The notes under the pieces are model-generated. The model was given only the letters and a program-made list of their open reading frames with translations. It did no database searches and had not been told where the DNA came from. A program made the translations under genes and the position numbers. 64,000 bases of DNA from Primula veris (lineage: Eukaryota > Streptophyta > Magnoliopsida > Ericales > Primulaceae). How positions within the stretch are numbered: position 1 is the stretch's first letter; each line of letters opens with the position of its first letter. The stretch is from the NCBI GenBank assembly GCA_963682055.1, contig OY821747.1, forward strand, positions 24,860,126-24,924,125. Direction: 5' to 3'. Shown here one piece after another: positions 22,089 through 34,700 of the stretch.

Positions 22089-24233
22089 CTACCTTGCTAG
22101 ATTACCGGAGATATAATCAGAATCTTCCAAGATCGTACAACTCGTCCTGTTTGTACCTTCTTCGCTAGCTGTATCACCGATTAAAATGCCCTTGGGAAAG
22201 GAATTCACCGTTGAAACAGGACCGGGCTTTGAAAACCTTGCACCGGACTTATTAAGGTCTTGCCAGGTCTCCTGCATATGCAATGAATATCGAAGACTAT
22301 CAAGAACATTTTCCATCGAGGGACGCTCAGATCCCACATTACGCGTACATTTTTCCGCAATCTTGACATATTCATTTAAACACTCTGGGGCTATTTCATC
22401 GATTAGGCGAGGGTCAATGATCTCATCAAGGGTACCTATTTCCATGTTAGTGTTGAACCATCGGACCAGATTCACTTGTTCTGGATCCCTTGAATAAATC
22501 ATCGGCTGTCTTCCAGAAAGCAGTTCTAATAAAATAGCTCCAAATGAGTACACATCTGATTTTACCGAGAATCTTCCGCTTAAGATATATTCGGGATCCA
22601 TATATCCCACTGTGGCTGCTACTAAAGGATGAAAAGATGTACTTTGTAGATCTTTTGGTAATATAGTTGGGAATTCCAAACCCGCAAGTTTGGCAACCCA
22701 AAATTGATCCAATAAAATATTTGTTGGCTTGAGATTCCGATGAATAATCGGCTGTTTTGCACCGGCATGTAGATAGTGAAGTCCCCTTGCAGCACCAATA
22801 CAGATCTCGAGCCTCTTTCTCCATGGAAGAGGATCATGTGATGTATGCAGATGCATATGTAATGACCCTTGGTTCATGTACTCGAACACGGCGATGTGTT
22901 CATTTCTCTCTACGCAATAACCAAACATAGAGACAAGGTGGAGATGATGAAGTGTGGACTGAACGAGAATCTCAGCCTTAAATATTTCGAAGTTCTCGTT
23001 TGATATCCCTTCATTCCACCTTTTAACAGCGACTTGAGTATTCCCATTATCGATGAGGCCTCTGTATACGGTGCCATATCCAACACTTTCCCCTAGAACT
23101 AGGGCTTCGTCAAAATTGTTCGTGGCAGCACGAATCTCTTTTAGAGTAAAGCGTCTTAAAACTTGCATAGCTTTGGCTGTTAAAGGATCCTTATTCAATT
23201 TTTTCAACGGTTTATTTTTCTTCTGTTTACCGCTAATTAAGAAACACATTGCGAAAGTCGAAGGCATCTTGGTGTTAATTCTTTTCCCTGGAGAAATAGT
23301 GTCTGATTCTAGCGTGAGCTCGAGGCTTCTTGCCACCTCAGACATGGTGGGTCTTCCTTTTGGATGACTATGTAAGCATCTGTTTGCAATTTCTGTAAAG
23401 ATCTTTAGATTAGTAGTCGATATTTGCCCGGTTAAGGAAGGATCAACTATCTGAGCAATAATTCCTTTTTTCATACACTGTTGTACCCATTGGGCTAAAC
23501 TGCATTGTTCATCCTCGACTCTGCAATCCACTGGAGGCCTACCGCATAGGACTTCAAACAGCACGACTCCAAAGGCGAAAACGTCTGATTTCGTGGTTAA
23601 TCTCCGAGTCAAGAAATATTGCGGATCCAAATACCCAAACGTGCCTTTAACATCCGTACTAACATGTGTTTGTATTTGACTAGCACTCATTTTGGACAAC
23701 CCAAAATCCGAGATTTTAGGTACCCAATTTCTATCCAATAGAATATTTGTAGTCTTTACGTCTCTGTGTATGACACTTTGCTCGGTACCCTCGTGAAGGT
23801 AGTCCAATCCACGAGCAGCACCGATACAAATATTAAGTCTTTGTTTCCAAGTAAGATGATAGATATCTTTACCTTTTCCATTTCTATGATTTAAGTAGAG
23901 GTGATCAGCAAGTGTACCGTTGCTCATAAACTCGTATACAAGTATCATCTCATCGTTGTCATCACAATAACCGACTAGGGTGATGAGGTGACGATGGCGG
24001 AGCTTGTAAAGAGTCTTGACCTCTGTCCAAAACTCTTTCGCTCCCTGCTTGGATTCTGGATTCAACCGCTTAACCGCAACAAGAGTTGCTTCCTCGTCAA
24101 TGAACCCTTTATACACTTTACCAAATCCCCCTCGTCCAATTAGCATGGTCTCGCTGAAATTGTTGGTCGCTGACATAATTTCATTTACTGTAAAATGGCG
24201 ACAAAATTCCGAAGATTGACGTATGTTATCCAT
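22089..24233 (-). CDS. Tandem kinase-pseudokinase protein TKP2, complete
   Basis: A single exon encodes 714 residues from the ATG at 24233. Kinase 1 (about 27-310) has GRGGFGKV (33-40), VAVK (Lys55), HRDVKTTN (156-163), DFG (176-178) and GTFGYLDPQYF, so all catalytic residues are present. Kinase 2 (about 373-650) keeps VAVK (Lys404) and the structural GYMDPEY and SDVYSFG motifs. However, it has HRN at 498-500 instead of HRD, and GLE where DFG should be (518-520). It is predicted to be catalytically dead. Each domain is preceded by the FTxxEIxxATNNF motif typical of receptor kinase juxtamembrane regions. There is no signal peptide or membrane helix, so a cytoplasmic location is inferred. The kinase type is FERONIA/CrRLK1L-like. 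The layout matches plant tandem kinase proteins, some of which are cereal resistance proteins; a role in immunity is only a hypothesis. Confidence 0.93.
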   Translation of the reverse strand: MDNIRQSSEFCRHFTVNEIMSATNNFSETMLIGRGGFGKVYKGFIDEEATLVAVKRLNPESKQGAKEFWTEVKTLYKLRHRHLITLVGYCDDNDEMILVYEFMSNGTLADHLYLNHRNGKGKDIYHLTWKQRLNICIGAARGLDYLHEGTEQSVIHRDVKTTNILLDRNWVPKISDFGLSKMSASQIQTHVSTDVKGTFGYLDPQYFLTRRLTTKSDVFAFGVVLFEVLCGRPPVDCRVEDEQCSLAQWVQQCMKKGIIAQIVDPSLTGQISTTNLKIFTEIANRCLHSHPKGRPTMSEVARSLELTLESDTISPGKRINTKMPSTFAMCFLISGKQKKNKPLKKLNKDPLTAKAMQVLRRFTLKEIRAATNNFDEALVLGESVGYGTVYRGLIDNGNTQVAVKRWNEGISNENFEIFKAEILVQSTLHHLHLVSMFGYCVERNEHIAVFEYMNQGSLHMHLHTSHDPLPWRKRLEICIGAARGLHYLHAGAKQPIIHRNLKPTNILLDQFWVAKLAGLEFPTILPKDLQSTSFHPLVAATVGYMDPEYILSGRFSVKSDVYSFGAILLELLSGRQPMIYSRDPEQVNLVRWFNTNMEIGTLDEIIDPRLIDEIAPECLNEYVKIAEKCTRNVGSERPSMENVLDSLRYSLHMQETWQDLNKSGARFSKPGPVSTVNSFPKGILIGDTASEEGTNRTSCTILEDSDYISGNLAR

Positions 24234-24904
24234 ATTAGTGGAAAATATGTTATGAAGATTTGCTGTTTGCTTTAGAGAACCAGTATGAGGTTTGATATAT
24301 TTCGGGTGGATGATAGGCTATAACACAGAGAGAACTTTTATTAGAAAACAAACTAACAAGGATCAGTTGGACAGAAATACTAGTATTATTATTATTATGG
24401 TTGGTTGGATGGTATTATAATGCATTTATGCTAGCCTGTGAATGATTGTTGTAGTTCAATGAGGTAGGAGTGTTTAGGTCAACACAAGTGGTTCTCTCAA
24501 GTCAATAATCAACACTAGTATACTCATTATTCATGGTTTTCTGCTTTGGGTGCTTTTGAAAATTTGAAATATTTGGTGATTAGACATAGGAAATTACAAG
24601 GTAAGATAAGACACCGATACTGATAGGACACTGATACATGCTGACTATTCAAGTTATTTTTCACTATGGTTAATTCTTTTTTATTTTAACTAGAAGGTCA
24701 AAGATTAAGTGATTTGTCCATGTGGAAATATATCAAGTCTTGTCTGTAACAATGTAAATAGGTCATTTGAGCAAGTTCTTTATCTTTTCATCTTCCTAAG
24801 TAATCGATCTTTTATGACTTTTCTTATTCTCACATACGTATAATAATTCAAGCTAAACTAACTTTTTAATCTTCTTCTATGTAGCTTCTTCGGTTAGTTT
24901 TGCT
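24234..24904. other. Upstream region of TKP2, proximal part
   Basis: No gene seen. About 24480-24690 is colinear with 1550-1760 upstream of TKP1 (shared AGTGGTTCTC and TTAGACATAGGAAATTACA). This supports a common promoter region. The distal part is displaced by insertions and resumes at 40195. Confidence 0.5.
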
Positions 24905-24914
24905 ATACGTAAAA

Positions 24915-27900
24915 AGTTTGGATTTTTATACTACAAAAAATCTGTAAAAACACACAAGTCGTAGAAAAAATCTACGGTTTACAGTGATTCTGTGCAAACT
25001 AAATCCACGGTTTACAGTGATTCACTGTAAACCGTAGATTAAATAAACGGTTTGCAGCAATTTTCAGAATTTTTACATAAAATAAATTTAACAATTAAAA
25101 TACTAAATATTTTTTTTCAAATTAAACATCATTTTTTTAATAAAAAAACTAAATGCCTTATTCTTAAAATTTTACATAAAATAAATTATCAAAATTCTAA
25201 CAATCTCTCAAAATAAACACAAAATTTACACAAATTTACACAAAAAAAGTTGATTTGATAAATTTTATGTTTTTATTTCATGTTATCTTTTTGTCAAGTG
25301 TATAAGCTGAGATTTATTAAAACATTAACTAAATCGTCATTTTTTGTGAAGTGTTTTTGGTTTATTTTTAACACTTGTATAACGCAATATGAAACATTAA
25401 GTAAATCGTCAATTTTATTGAATGAAACAATCATAAATTATATAAATTTCATAAAATAAATTAACTCAATATGCAAACATTAACTAAATTTCATAAATTA
25501 ACTCGAAGTTGTATTTTTATACGCCATTTTTCAACATTAGTTTTGCTAGAATAAACACTTTTAAACTCTTCTAGATCACCCTCTACCCCATAATCATCAG
25601 TGTTCCCATTATCATCAATTACGTCTAATTTTTTCCATAATGGATGAATATATTCTAGAGGAAGAGACTTCCCGAATAAAATATGTTCACTCATAATAAG
25701 ATGACAAGGTAACCCGTGAGACAATTTGAAACCGCAAGAACAATTCTCATCAGCCTGGCCACTACATTATTTGTGTTCTTGAAATAATAAATCAAATGCA
25801 TTGTGATATACGACCTAAGATTTTTAAATAGAGACGTTCGTTCTGAATGTGGAAAATAAGACTTGCATTTATCCAACTTCATCTTAATATTCTCGAACTG
25901 TTTTTCTAGAATTCTATTCACCTCTACCCAAACATTTTCAAGCGTGCCAGTATTTGTGGAAAGAGATCTTTTTAGCTTTGCATGTTGTTGTTCGGCTCGA
26001 TTGCTAGTTCTGTTAACTAGATGTGTTGTATGGTTGGTATAACATGCAACAAACTTATCAGCATAATTATTTAACAGCTTGTCTACATACTTAAGTACAG
26101 CATGGTACGATTTGTAAGAGGAATTGAAATAAGCTCGGTTATGATTGTACTCCTCTATCGACTCAGAAAAAAAACCAATAAACCCTAATCATTTAGAAAT
26201 GTTTGCCACTCCTCGTCTGAGATTTTTTTTTTGTGCGCAGTTTTTCAAAACATTTTTGGCAATATGAAAAATGCACAATATATGATGAGAATCAGGAAAA
26301 ACAACGGATAAAACATTTATCAAGGTCATTTCTCTGTCGGTTACAAACACACTAGGTAGTATACAACCCTTCAATGTATCTTTAAATTTTTCCAAAGCCC
26401 ATATATAACTTTCCTTTGTCTCATTACTCATGAAAACAAAACTTAAACAATATGTTTGGTTCATTGATGTCATTCCTACGACTTCTAGAAATGACATATT
26501 AAAACGGTTTGTCCTATATGTACAATTAATTAACAATACATCAGGAAAAGTTTTGAACATCCTTATAGAATCGGGGTGTGCAAAAAACAAGTTCTCAAGA
26601 CAATGAGTTGTTGGGTTCATATTATAGTAGATGGTATAGCGATGTATATCCAACAAATTAAACAGTTCCTGTATCAGATTTCTACCATCTCGTTCTTTAA
26701 CTTTCAGTCAAGCCAAATAATTATGTATCGTTTTAGTGTTTGATACATTGTCAGAATTTCGATTTTTTATGCCCTCTAATATGACACTAACTTTAAAACT
26801 AATTTGCCTTAAACTTTTAACCATTTATTTTTCCTCTTGTGTTAAACGAGCACGTCGTGCTTGCCCTTGGAGGTAAGTTGGAGGTGGGTGGTTATGTTGT
26901 CCATTTTTTACTTGACACATCCATTCATCATTAACTATGTAATACTTAATAAAAAATGGACAATCTTTTTTCTTTGTACCTGAATTTACGAAAGATGGTT
27001 TTTTTTTTTTCGTAAACCCCCGATTTATCACACACAATATCAACATACGGTGTTCTTCTCCCATCACCCCCTCCAGACCTACGAATCGTAAGAATGAAAT
27101 CCCAATTTCCAGCCACATCAGCAAGCATTTCATTCCTTGTATCCCAAGTCAATTCATCAACTTCAAAATGCTCTTTATAATCAGTTAGCTCATCGTTTGA
27201 GCCACTGGATGAATTCGCATTGTTGTTATTCCATTGGTTGTTGTCATAACCATAGTTGTAATTCATTTTTGAAAAGTGTTTGTTTATATTTTTTTGGGGA
27301 GAAATGAGTATTTTTTAAGAGATTTTTGAAAAGTGTTTGTGTTTGATTTTAGAGATTGTTAGAATTGGTAAAAATGAGCCATATTTATACACATAATTTT
27401 CAAAACGGGTAAATATTAATAAAACGTAACTATTTTTATTTTTCTCAATCAAAACAAATAACCATCATAAACATGTAACATCATAACCAAACCATTAGTA
27501 ATAAATATCCAAATAAACAAATTTGAATAAAAACCCTAATTTTTTTTATTAAATGGGACAAATATCAACAATTATTATAATTTCTATAATTAATATAAAC
27601 AAACAACAAACAATTATATATAGCTAAGTGAATAATCAATTTGCATATTTTATATATTTTTTCCTATTTTACAAATTGAAATTACACAAAATAAATAATA
27701 AATTAGAGAATAAAAGAAATAACTTGAATTAGGGATAAATTTGATTGATGATTTGAGGTTTTTTGTTAAGAAAGTTGATAGTTATTGTGGTTGATTGATT
27801 TGAGTTATTTTTGATGAAAAATTTGGGTTTTTGACATAAAGAGAGAGAGTGTAGTATAAAAATTTGTTTTTTTTTTAAAAAAAACGTAAGATTCTATTTT

Positions 27901-28135
27901 TTAGGGACTGTCTGTGTAATTTTTGACGCATGTACTGACTGTATAATTTCTGAAAAGTAAGGACTAACTGTGTAATTTCTGCAGCTGCAGACCGTAGATT
28001 TAATCTACGTTTTACAGTGATTTACTGTAAACCGTAGATTAAATCTACGGTTTGCACAGAATCACTGCAAACCGTAGATTTTTTCTACAGTTTGTACGTT
28101 TTTACAGATTTTTTATAGTATAAAAATCCAACCTC
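24915..28135. mobile_element. Mutator-like element with FAR1-type transposase remains
   Basis: Both ends carry TTGGATTTTTATACTA followed by a matching inverted stretch of more than 70 bp. Flanking copies of ATAYGTAAAA (24905-24914 and 28136-28145, one mismatch) fit a 10-bp MULE target duplication. The subterminal regions contain several palindromic copies of AAACCGTAGATTWAATCTACGGTTT-type sequence. The interior holds a decayed minus-strand transposase. Exact ends are uncertain by 1-2 bp. Confidence 0.75.
25491..27266 (-). pseudogene. MULE transposase (FAR1/FRS-like), decayed
   Basis: Pieces lie in different minus-strand frames. The N-terminal FAR1 zinc-finger region is at 26825-27266 (CDKSG, then after a frameshift at an A/T run CPFFIKYY and NGQHNHPPP). 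The transposase core is at 26189-26656 (NCTYRTNRFNMSF, VTDREMTLINVL, HHILCIFHIAKNV). A SLFKNLRSYIT-like segment is at 25691-25921. A SWIM-type remnant near 25700 retains SHGLPCHLIMSEH. In the core, the usual first catalytic Asp of the DxTYxTN motif is Asn here, so the enzyme would be inactive even without the frameshifts and stops. FAR1-related proteins include both MULE transposases and domesticated transcription factors; the flanking inverted repeats favour the transposon. Confidence 0.8.
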
Positions 28136-28282
28136 ATATGTAAAATAAGTAAATCAGAAACTGGTTTTTTTTAATAAACACATAAACTAATAATTTTCTT
28201 TCTTTTACTTCAAACGTTGAATATTTCTTTTGCATAAGTTTCTGATTACATAACATTTTTCTTTCCCATTGCATTGTATAAC

Positions 28283-28772
28283 TGATAGAACACAAAAATT
28301 AGACCCGAATATATCTATCCGGGTATATATATATTTAGACCCAAACACTATTAAAGGATACCCAACGCTTAATAGAACTCGGGGTATAACAATACTTTCC
28401 CCATTTAAGGATAAATACAATTATCCAATAAATATCTCAGCCCAATTAGTAAAGGTTCACAGTGGAAGAGCCAATGAGATGACGCATGAGATGGAGACAC
28501 CTGTCTGTCTGTAAAAAATCACAAAGAATAGATATATAAGAGAGAGATTGCCAGAGTTTATCTCACAAATAAGTGATCGAGAGAAGTTAAAGACAAAGAC
28601 CGAGCATCAAGAATAAAAATCAAGATCAATATTAAGACTAGATTATTAAACCGAGCATAAGTGTAATAACAAAGTGTAATCCGGGCAAGTACAATTACCG
28701 ATCAATAAAAAAGAACAAAAACGTGTCCAATATTTATCTTCCTTAATTTACTTTATTAATTGTTGAGAAGCA
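28283..28772 (+). repeat. Probable solo LTR
   Basis: 490 bp beginning TGATAGAACAC and ending GAGAAGCA. It is flanked by TAAC (28279-28282 and 28773-28776), extendable to ATAAC if the terminal A is shared. It contains a TATA-like ATATATAAGAGAG near 28530 and an AATAAAAAAG stretch near 28705, in the order expected for an LTR. There is no second copy in the window to confirm it. Confidence 0.4.
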
Positions 28773-28776
28773 TAAC

Positions 28777-29114
28777 GTGACCATCCAAAGTTATTGCTTT
28801 ATCAATAACAGAATCAGATGATGAGTAACATTTTCTGTTTCATATGATAAGTTGTTCTATAGACAGAACCGCTTTTGTTTGTTCATTTAATCGTTGAGAA
28901 TAATTAACACAGTAATGGTCCTGATGCCGACCTTGGCTGTCGTATTATTCTACTTACCAGTTTGAAATTTTCTTCTAAGCAATATTTGATCAAGTCTTGA
29001 TGTGTGGTGGATAAGTTTGAGAATTGAGAAGATATCTATTAGTATGATGTAAAATACATTTGAAGTTTTTTTTTTGTTATATGTAATTAACAAATTCCAA
29101 AAATTTCGAAAATG
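28777..29114. other. Spacer in the split TKP2 upstream region
   Basis: AT-rich DNA without a gene, bounded by the probable solo LTR and gypsy 2. Nothing was recognised. Confidence 0.5.
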
Positions 29115-29119
29115 AAACC

Positions 29120-29805
29120 TGGCGAGGGAATGTCAGTGTCCCCTCGTCCGGACCGATATCACCACGGAAACGAACAAACCGGGGCCCTACATAGTGGATG
29201 TCTCACCACCCCGGCTCATCACCAAACGGGGTGAAGCTAGGCCGGCCCAAAGAAGCGTACTCGATACGCTTCACCAATTAATGCTACTGCCCCCTTTGGG
29301 GGACCCTCCTGACGTTTCATCGACGTGGCCCAATCACAGGACACCTCCAGTGGGCCCCGGGAAAGGACAGTACTCTTGTCAGAGTCATAAATGACTGACG
29401 CCGTTGGATCAGCATCTTACAGTACAGTGATCCAAGGGTTAATACACCTCTGAACCTCCCTATAAATACCCCCCCCTAATCCTACCTAGAGGGGGACGCA
29501 CAAATAGAGAGGAGAGAGATAAAGCTTAAACAACCCGGACCCCCTGAACACTATCTGTACCACTCGATACACCGACTTGTAACCGGCCCGGTCCCTCACC
29601 CTTTATTATATTCCTACTTTCAGTTAACCCCGATACTGATTTGATCGTTGAAGAGGGAAAACCCGGCAACAACCCCGGGCCCCTGTTCGTTCCTTGTGCA
29701 GGCACGTAGACCATCTGACCGCCGGAGTATACCTGACCACCTCGGAAGATCGGAGCCAACGCGAAATTGATTAAGCCGAGCTTGGGAAGAAAATCAAGCT
29801 CGCCA
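29120..29805 (+). repeat. 5' LTR of gypsy element 2
   Basis: TGGCGAGG to CTCGCCA. The first 150 bp or so (U3) differ strongly from element 1, while the rest is closely similar. TATA box at 29461-29470. Confidence 0.95.
29461..29470 (+). promoter_or_regulatory. TATA box of LTR promoter, gypsy 2
   Basis: TATAAATACC at the same place in the LTR as in element 1, followed by a C run. Confidence 0.6.
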
Positions 29806-29824
29806 ATTGGCGCCGTCTGTGGGA
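29806..29824 (+). other. Primer binding site, gypsy 2
   Basis: ATTGGCGCCGTCTGTGGGA, identical to that of element 1 and adjacent to the 5' LTR. Confidence 0.7.
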
Positions 29825-29867
29825 AATCATAGCGCGTTAGCTTCGACTCCCCGTCCTTAAAAGAAAC

Positions 29868-31700
29868 ATGTCTGGCAATAATCGATTTGACACCCCATCG
29901 TCTCGACCCCCCCACGTTCTTGGGATGTCGAGAACGCTTTCTTTTGATGAGACCCCCAGGACCACATCTACCAGGGAGCCCGTTCCCTTGACTACAACAG
30001 CTCCCGCACCCCGATCGCGGACCGAGCTAACAGAGATGATGATCGATATCCACCAAAAAGAGCTCGTCGCTCTTGCGGCCCAGAAAGCCTTGATAGCCTC
30101 GCTGATGGAGCCGGAACTCGAGCCCGCTCAAGGCGCGAGCCAAGACAAATCGGTTCCAGTACCCGTTAAAAGCGTCATGTCCAGGTTGGGACCCCTCTGA
30201 CGACCCCCCCTAGAGACTCCCAGGGAGCCGGCTAGGGGTGCGGAGTCGGAGCATTCCCAAGAAGGAAATTCTCGCCGTGATAACGAGCGGAGTATACATT
30301 CTCGGCTCCGTTGGCAAGATGATAGTCGGGACTCACGGCCGGAATCTAGTCACGCCCGAACCGTTAAGCCACCTCGGACACGGAGACGTGGCCGACGAGG
30401 ACGGCACGATGCAGCTGGTGAGGCAGCATTGAAAATCGTGGCCTCGACCCGCAGCACCCCGTTCTCGGACGAAATTGAATACAGTATCCCCCCCCGGAAC
30501 TTTATCGCCCCTATCCTCCAAACCTTCAACGCGGACTCTGATCCGGAGGCTCATCTCCGACACTACCGATACCAGATGAACCATTGGTCACACCTTGACC
30601 AATTAATGTGCAGGTGCTTTCCCGCCAGCCTGGGAAGGCTCGCTAGTAAGTGGTTCCAGTCCCTGCCCGTCAATTCTATCCACTGTTGGGACGACCTAGC
30701 TTATGACTTTGCACACCGGTTCATAAACTTGAAAGAGAGAGCTGCCCAGCCGGAGCAACTCTATCAAGTGAGGGTCCAGTCTAAAGAGACCCTCGAGAAT
30801 TATGATAGTCGGTTCTGGTTGAAGCATGCCGAATGCGCAGACTGTCCCGACTCCACCGCCATAGCTGCCTTCCGGCAAAACATGGTCGTTGGGAGCAGGA
30901 TCCGAAACGAGATGATTGCGACCCCCCCCAACTCTGTCCCTCAACTCAGGTCCCTCATAAAACAGCATATCGACATAGAGAAGGACATGAGGTCAGCCGG
31001 GGCAACACGTTCGGTAGCCCTTATCGACCAGCCAAGGGACCGGTTCGTCGCAACGAGCCCTCGAAGAAACCGGCCCATAGCGGAAAGGATGGAGCGGACA
31101 CGAACGGGAAGAAACCTGCAACCGGCCCCTAAAAGAAGAAAAGAGGGCCCCCGACCGGGGCATCAAACCCCTGTCGCCTCGGGGTCGGGCGCTGCCTATT
31201 CCACCACCTTTCGCCTACCTCTCGTCGACCTTCTTAACAAGATCGAGAACGAGCCTTTCTTCTCTTGGCCTCTCCCACTACGGAACGAGCCGGCCCCAGG
31301 GCCTAACGACAAAATCTGTGAATACCACAGGGGTCGCGGCCACCATACCTCCGAATGCCATGGTCTGAAGGCCAGGCTCGAGGGATGGGTCCGGGATGGC
31401 CTAATGGATAAATATGTCAAATCACGAAGAGAATCCGACCGAGATGGAGAAGGGGTTGAGGAGAGGCAGCGGGACCTCCCCCCACCGGTGATGATCTGTC
31501 ATGTCATTCACTTTGGGCCCAAAAGGTCAATCCAGAATGGGGCAGAAAGAACCTCAGCACGGGAAGCATTGATGAAGCAGTACGTCTGCCTCGCAGAAAG
31601 CTCAAGCCCTCGGAAAAAATATAAGCGCAATTCCAAGCCGGATGTAAGCTTCACTGACTTCGATTTGGTGGGGGTGGACGTGCCCCACACTGATGCCCTC
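29868..31700 (+). pseudogene. gag: gag of gypsy 2, one in-frame stop
   Basis: One reading frame runs from the ATG at 29868 through gag into protease, interrupted only by TGA at 30198-30200. The frame is open immediately after it (RPPLETPREPARG...). The segment after the stop holds an Arg-rich region, then the retrotransposon gag core (DPEAHLRHYRYQMNHWSH, LASKWFQSLP, FAHRFINLKE). A zinc-knuckle-like CEYHRGRGHHTSECHG is near 31315-31365. The stop lies at a CGA-like codon position, consistent with C-to-T decay. The gag/protease border is set approximately, before the LVDQGAS motif. Confidence 0.85.
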
Positions 31701-31746
31701 GTTATCTCGGCACAGATAGGCCTATGCGCAGTAGGACGGATCCTCG

Positions 31747-34700
31747 TTGATCAAGGAGCGTCGGTCAATATACTCTTTGAAGACCTCTTTCGAAAGATGG
31801 GACTCAAAAGAGGAACAGTTGGAAACCGACGTCCCACCCCTGTACGGATTCAATTCGGAGGCGGTCCGGTCCAAAGGAAACATAACCTTGCCCGTGAAAA
31901 CTGGTACGAAAGTTACGGACGTGGAGTTCACGGTGGTGAATGTCCCCTCTGTTTACAACGTGATATTAGGGCGCCCGTGGCTCCATGGGATAGATGGAAT
32001 CTCCTCCACCTTACACCAAAAGGTTAAGTATCCAACTGATTCTGGTGTGGAAACCATCTCAGGAAATCAGAAAGTCTCACGCAGCTGTGCCATGGCCGTG
32101 TATTCCGGCAAAAATATAGTGCCGGCCCAAAGTGCCATGAACATCGAGGCAGAGGACCCTAAGCTGATGAGGGAACTAAACAAAAAGATGGGGCCTGAGG
32201 CCGAAGACAAGGTGGAGGAGGGACTGCTGAAAATCCAAATCCCGGGGCATGACGAGGACCACTTTTTTATGGTGGGAGCAAAGCTTACCAAACCTGAGGT
32301 CACCGACCTCGTCGAACTCCTTCTCCAACACCTCGACAATTTTGCATGGGGTCCAAGCGAGATGCCAGGCATCAGTTCCGACCTCGCTTGCCACAAACTT
32401 AACGTCAACCCGGATGCCAAGCCCGTGATGCAAAAGGGGCGCCGTGTCAGTCCAGAGCATGCCGATGCCATAAACGAGGAAGTAGAGAAGCTCCTGCTGG
32501 CTGGGGCCATCAGGGAGATTTATTACCCCAGATGGCTCGCCAATCCCGTAGTGGTCCCCAAAAAGAACGGAAAGTTGAGGGTGTGCATCGATTATACGAG
32601 CCTCAACAAGGCCTGTCCAAAGGATCCTTTCCCTTTGCCCAAAATCGATCAAATAGTGGACTCTACGGCCGGGGCCGCCAGAATGAGCTTCCTGGATGCC
32701 TGCTCCGGCTACCATCAAATACCTATGTCGGAGGCCGACCAAGAAAAAACTGCCTTCATCACCCCAAGGGGAAATTACTGCTACAAAGTGATGCCCTTCG
32801 GACTCAAGAACGCCGGGGCGACCTATCAGAGAATGGTCACCAAGATATTCTCTAAAAACATAGGCCGAACCATGGAGGTCTATATTGACGACATGGTGGT
32901 AAAAAGCACCCAGGAGAGGGACCACCTGTCCGACCTGAAAGAGGTGTTCGAAACTATACGAAGACATGATCTGAAACTGAACGTCTCTAAATGTGCCTTC
33001 GGGGTAGGCGCCGGCAAATTCCTGGGGTTCATGGTGACCCATCGCGGCATCGAAGCGAACCCGTCCCAGATCTCTGCCTTGAAAAATTTGAAAACACCTG
33101 AGAAGAGAAGGGACATACAAAAGCTAGCCGGAATGGCTGCCGCCCTCAACCGATTTATTGCCCGGTTTGGGGACCGATGCAAGCCATTCTTTACGGCCTT
33201 GAAAGCTCAGAAGAAATTCGAATGGACCGATGAATGCCGGCGTGCGTTTACCGAGCTGGCTGACTATCTCGGAAGTCCGCCTCTTCTAACTAAGCCGGAC
33301 CCAGGCGATGTCCTTACCCTATACCTCGCCGTGTCCGAGATAGCCGTCAGTGCCGTCCTCATCAAGGAACTCGACAGGGAGCAAAGACCTATCTATTACG
33401 TGAGCAAAACTCTCCTCGATGCTGAGGCAAGGTATATGCCTTTGGAAAAACTCGTCCTAGCCCTCGTCGTGGCCTCACGAAAACTTGCTCACTATTTCTC
33501 TGCACACAGCATTGTGGTCTATACGGACCAGCCTGTGCGAGAAATACTCCAAAAGGGGGATCTCTCTCGACGAATGATGAAGTGGGCCTGCCACTTGAAC
33601 GCCTACGACATCAGCTATGCGCCGCGAACGTCCGTCAAGGGACAGGCCCTGGCCGACTTCGTGGCAGAATTCACTGGGACGACTCAATGCCCCGACATCA
33701 CAGGTTGTGCCCCCGAGACCTGGACCTTGCACGCGGATGGAGCCGCCAATAAGAAAGGGTCCGGCCTAGGCATCGTGCTCCGATCTCCCCAAGGGGATGT
33801 GATCGAGAAGTCGATCCAACTCGGCTTCCAAGCCACGAATAACGAGGCCGAATATGAGGCCGTGATCGCCGGCTTAAAAATGGCCCGAAGCCTCGGAATC
33901 AAAAAGATACTGGTGCATACGGACTCCCAATTAGTCAGCAGCCAGATCAGTGGTGAATTTCAGACGAAGGACGAGAGAATGGCCAGCTACGTGGTTATCG
34001 CTTCCGGAATACTCCAAAGCTTCGAATGCCAAGAAATCGTCAACATCAATAGAAACGAGAACACCCACGCCGATGCACTAGCGACCCTAGCCTCGGTCAT
34101 GAGTGATAAGAAAGAGAGAGTCATCACCATAGAATATGTCCCTTCGCCTAGCATCGAGGCTAAGACAACAATTAACATGGTGACTGACCTCCCACCGGAA
34201 CCAAGCTGGATGGACCCCATAATCGAATACCATCGCTCCGGTGATCTTCCCAATGACAAGAAAGAGGCTGAGAAAATAAGAAGAACGGCACTGGGATTCT
34301 GGATAGCTCCCAACGACAAGCTCTATAAAAGATCATTCTCTGGCCCCTACTTACTCTGCGTCCACCCCGACATGGTGATAAGGGTCATGGAAGAAATTCA
34401 TGAAGGAACGTGTGGGAGCCATACCGGGGGCAGATCGCTGGCCAACCGAGCCTTGACCCACGGATATTGGTGGCCCCTCATGCAGAAGGACGCCAAAGCT
34501 TTCGTACTCAGATGCGAGAAGTGTCAGAGGTACGCACCTATACCCCATGCCCCGGCGCAAAAAATGAGCAGCGTGACCTCGCCCTGGCCCTTTGCGCAGT
34601 GGGGCATGGATATCGTCGGACCATTCCCCGTGGCCCCAGGGGGAAAGAAGTTCCTCCTCATGGTCACCGATTACTTCTCAAAGTGGGTGGAGGCCGTGGC

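Noticed and set aside
22089..24233. TKP2 as two separate adjacent kinase genes
   Set aside because: The frame is continuous through a linker of about 60 residues without a stop, and TKP3 has the same arrangement and length.
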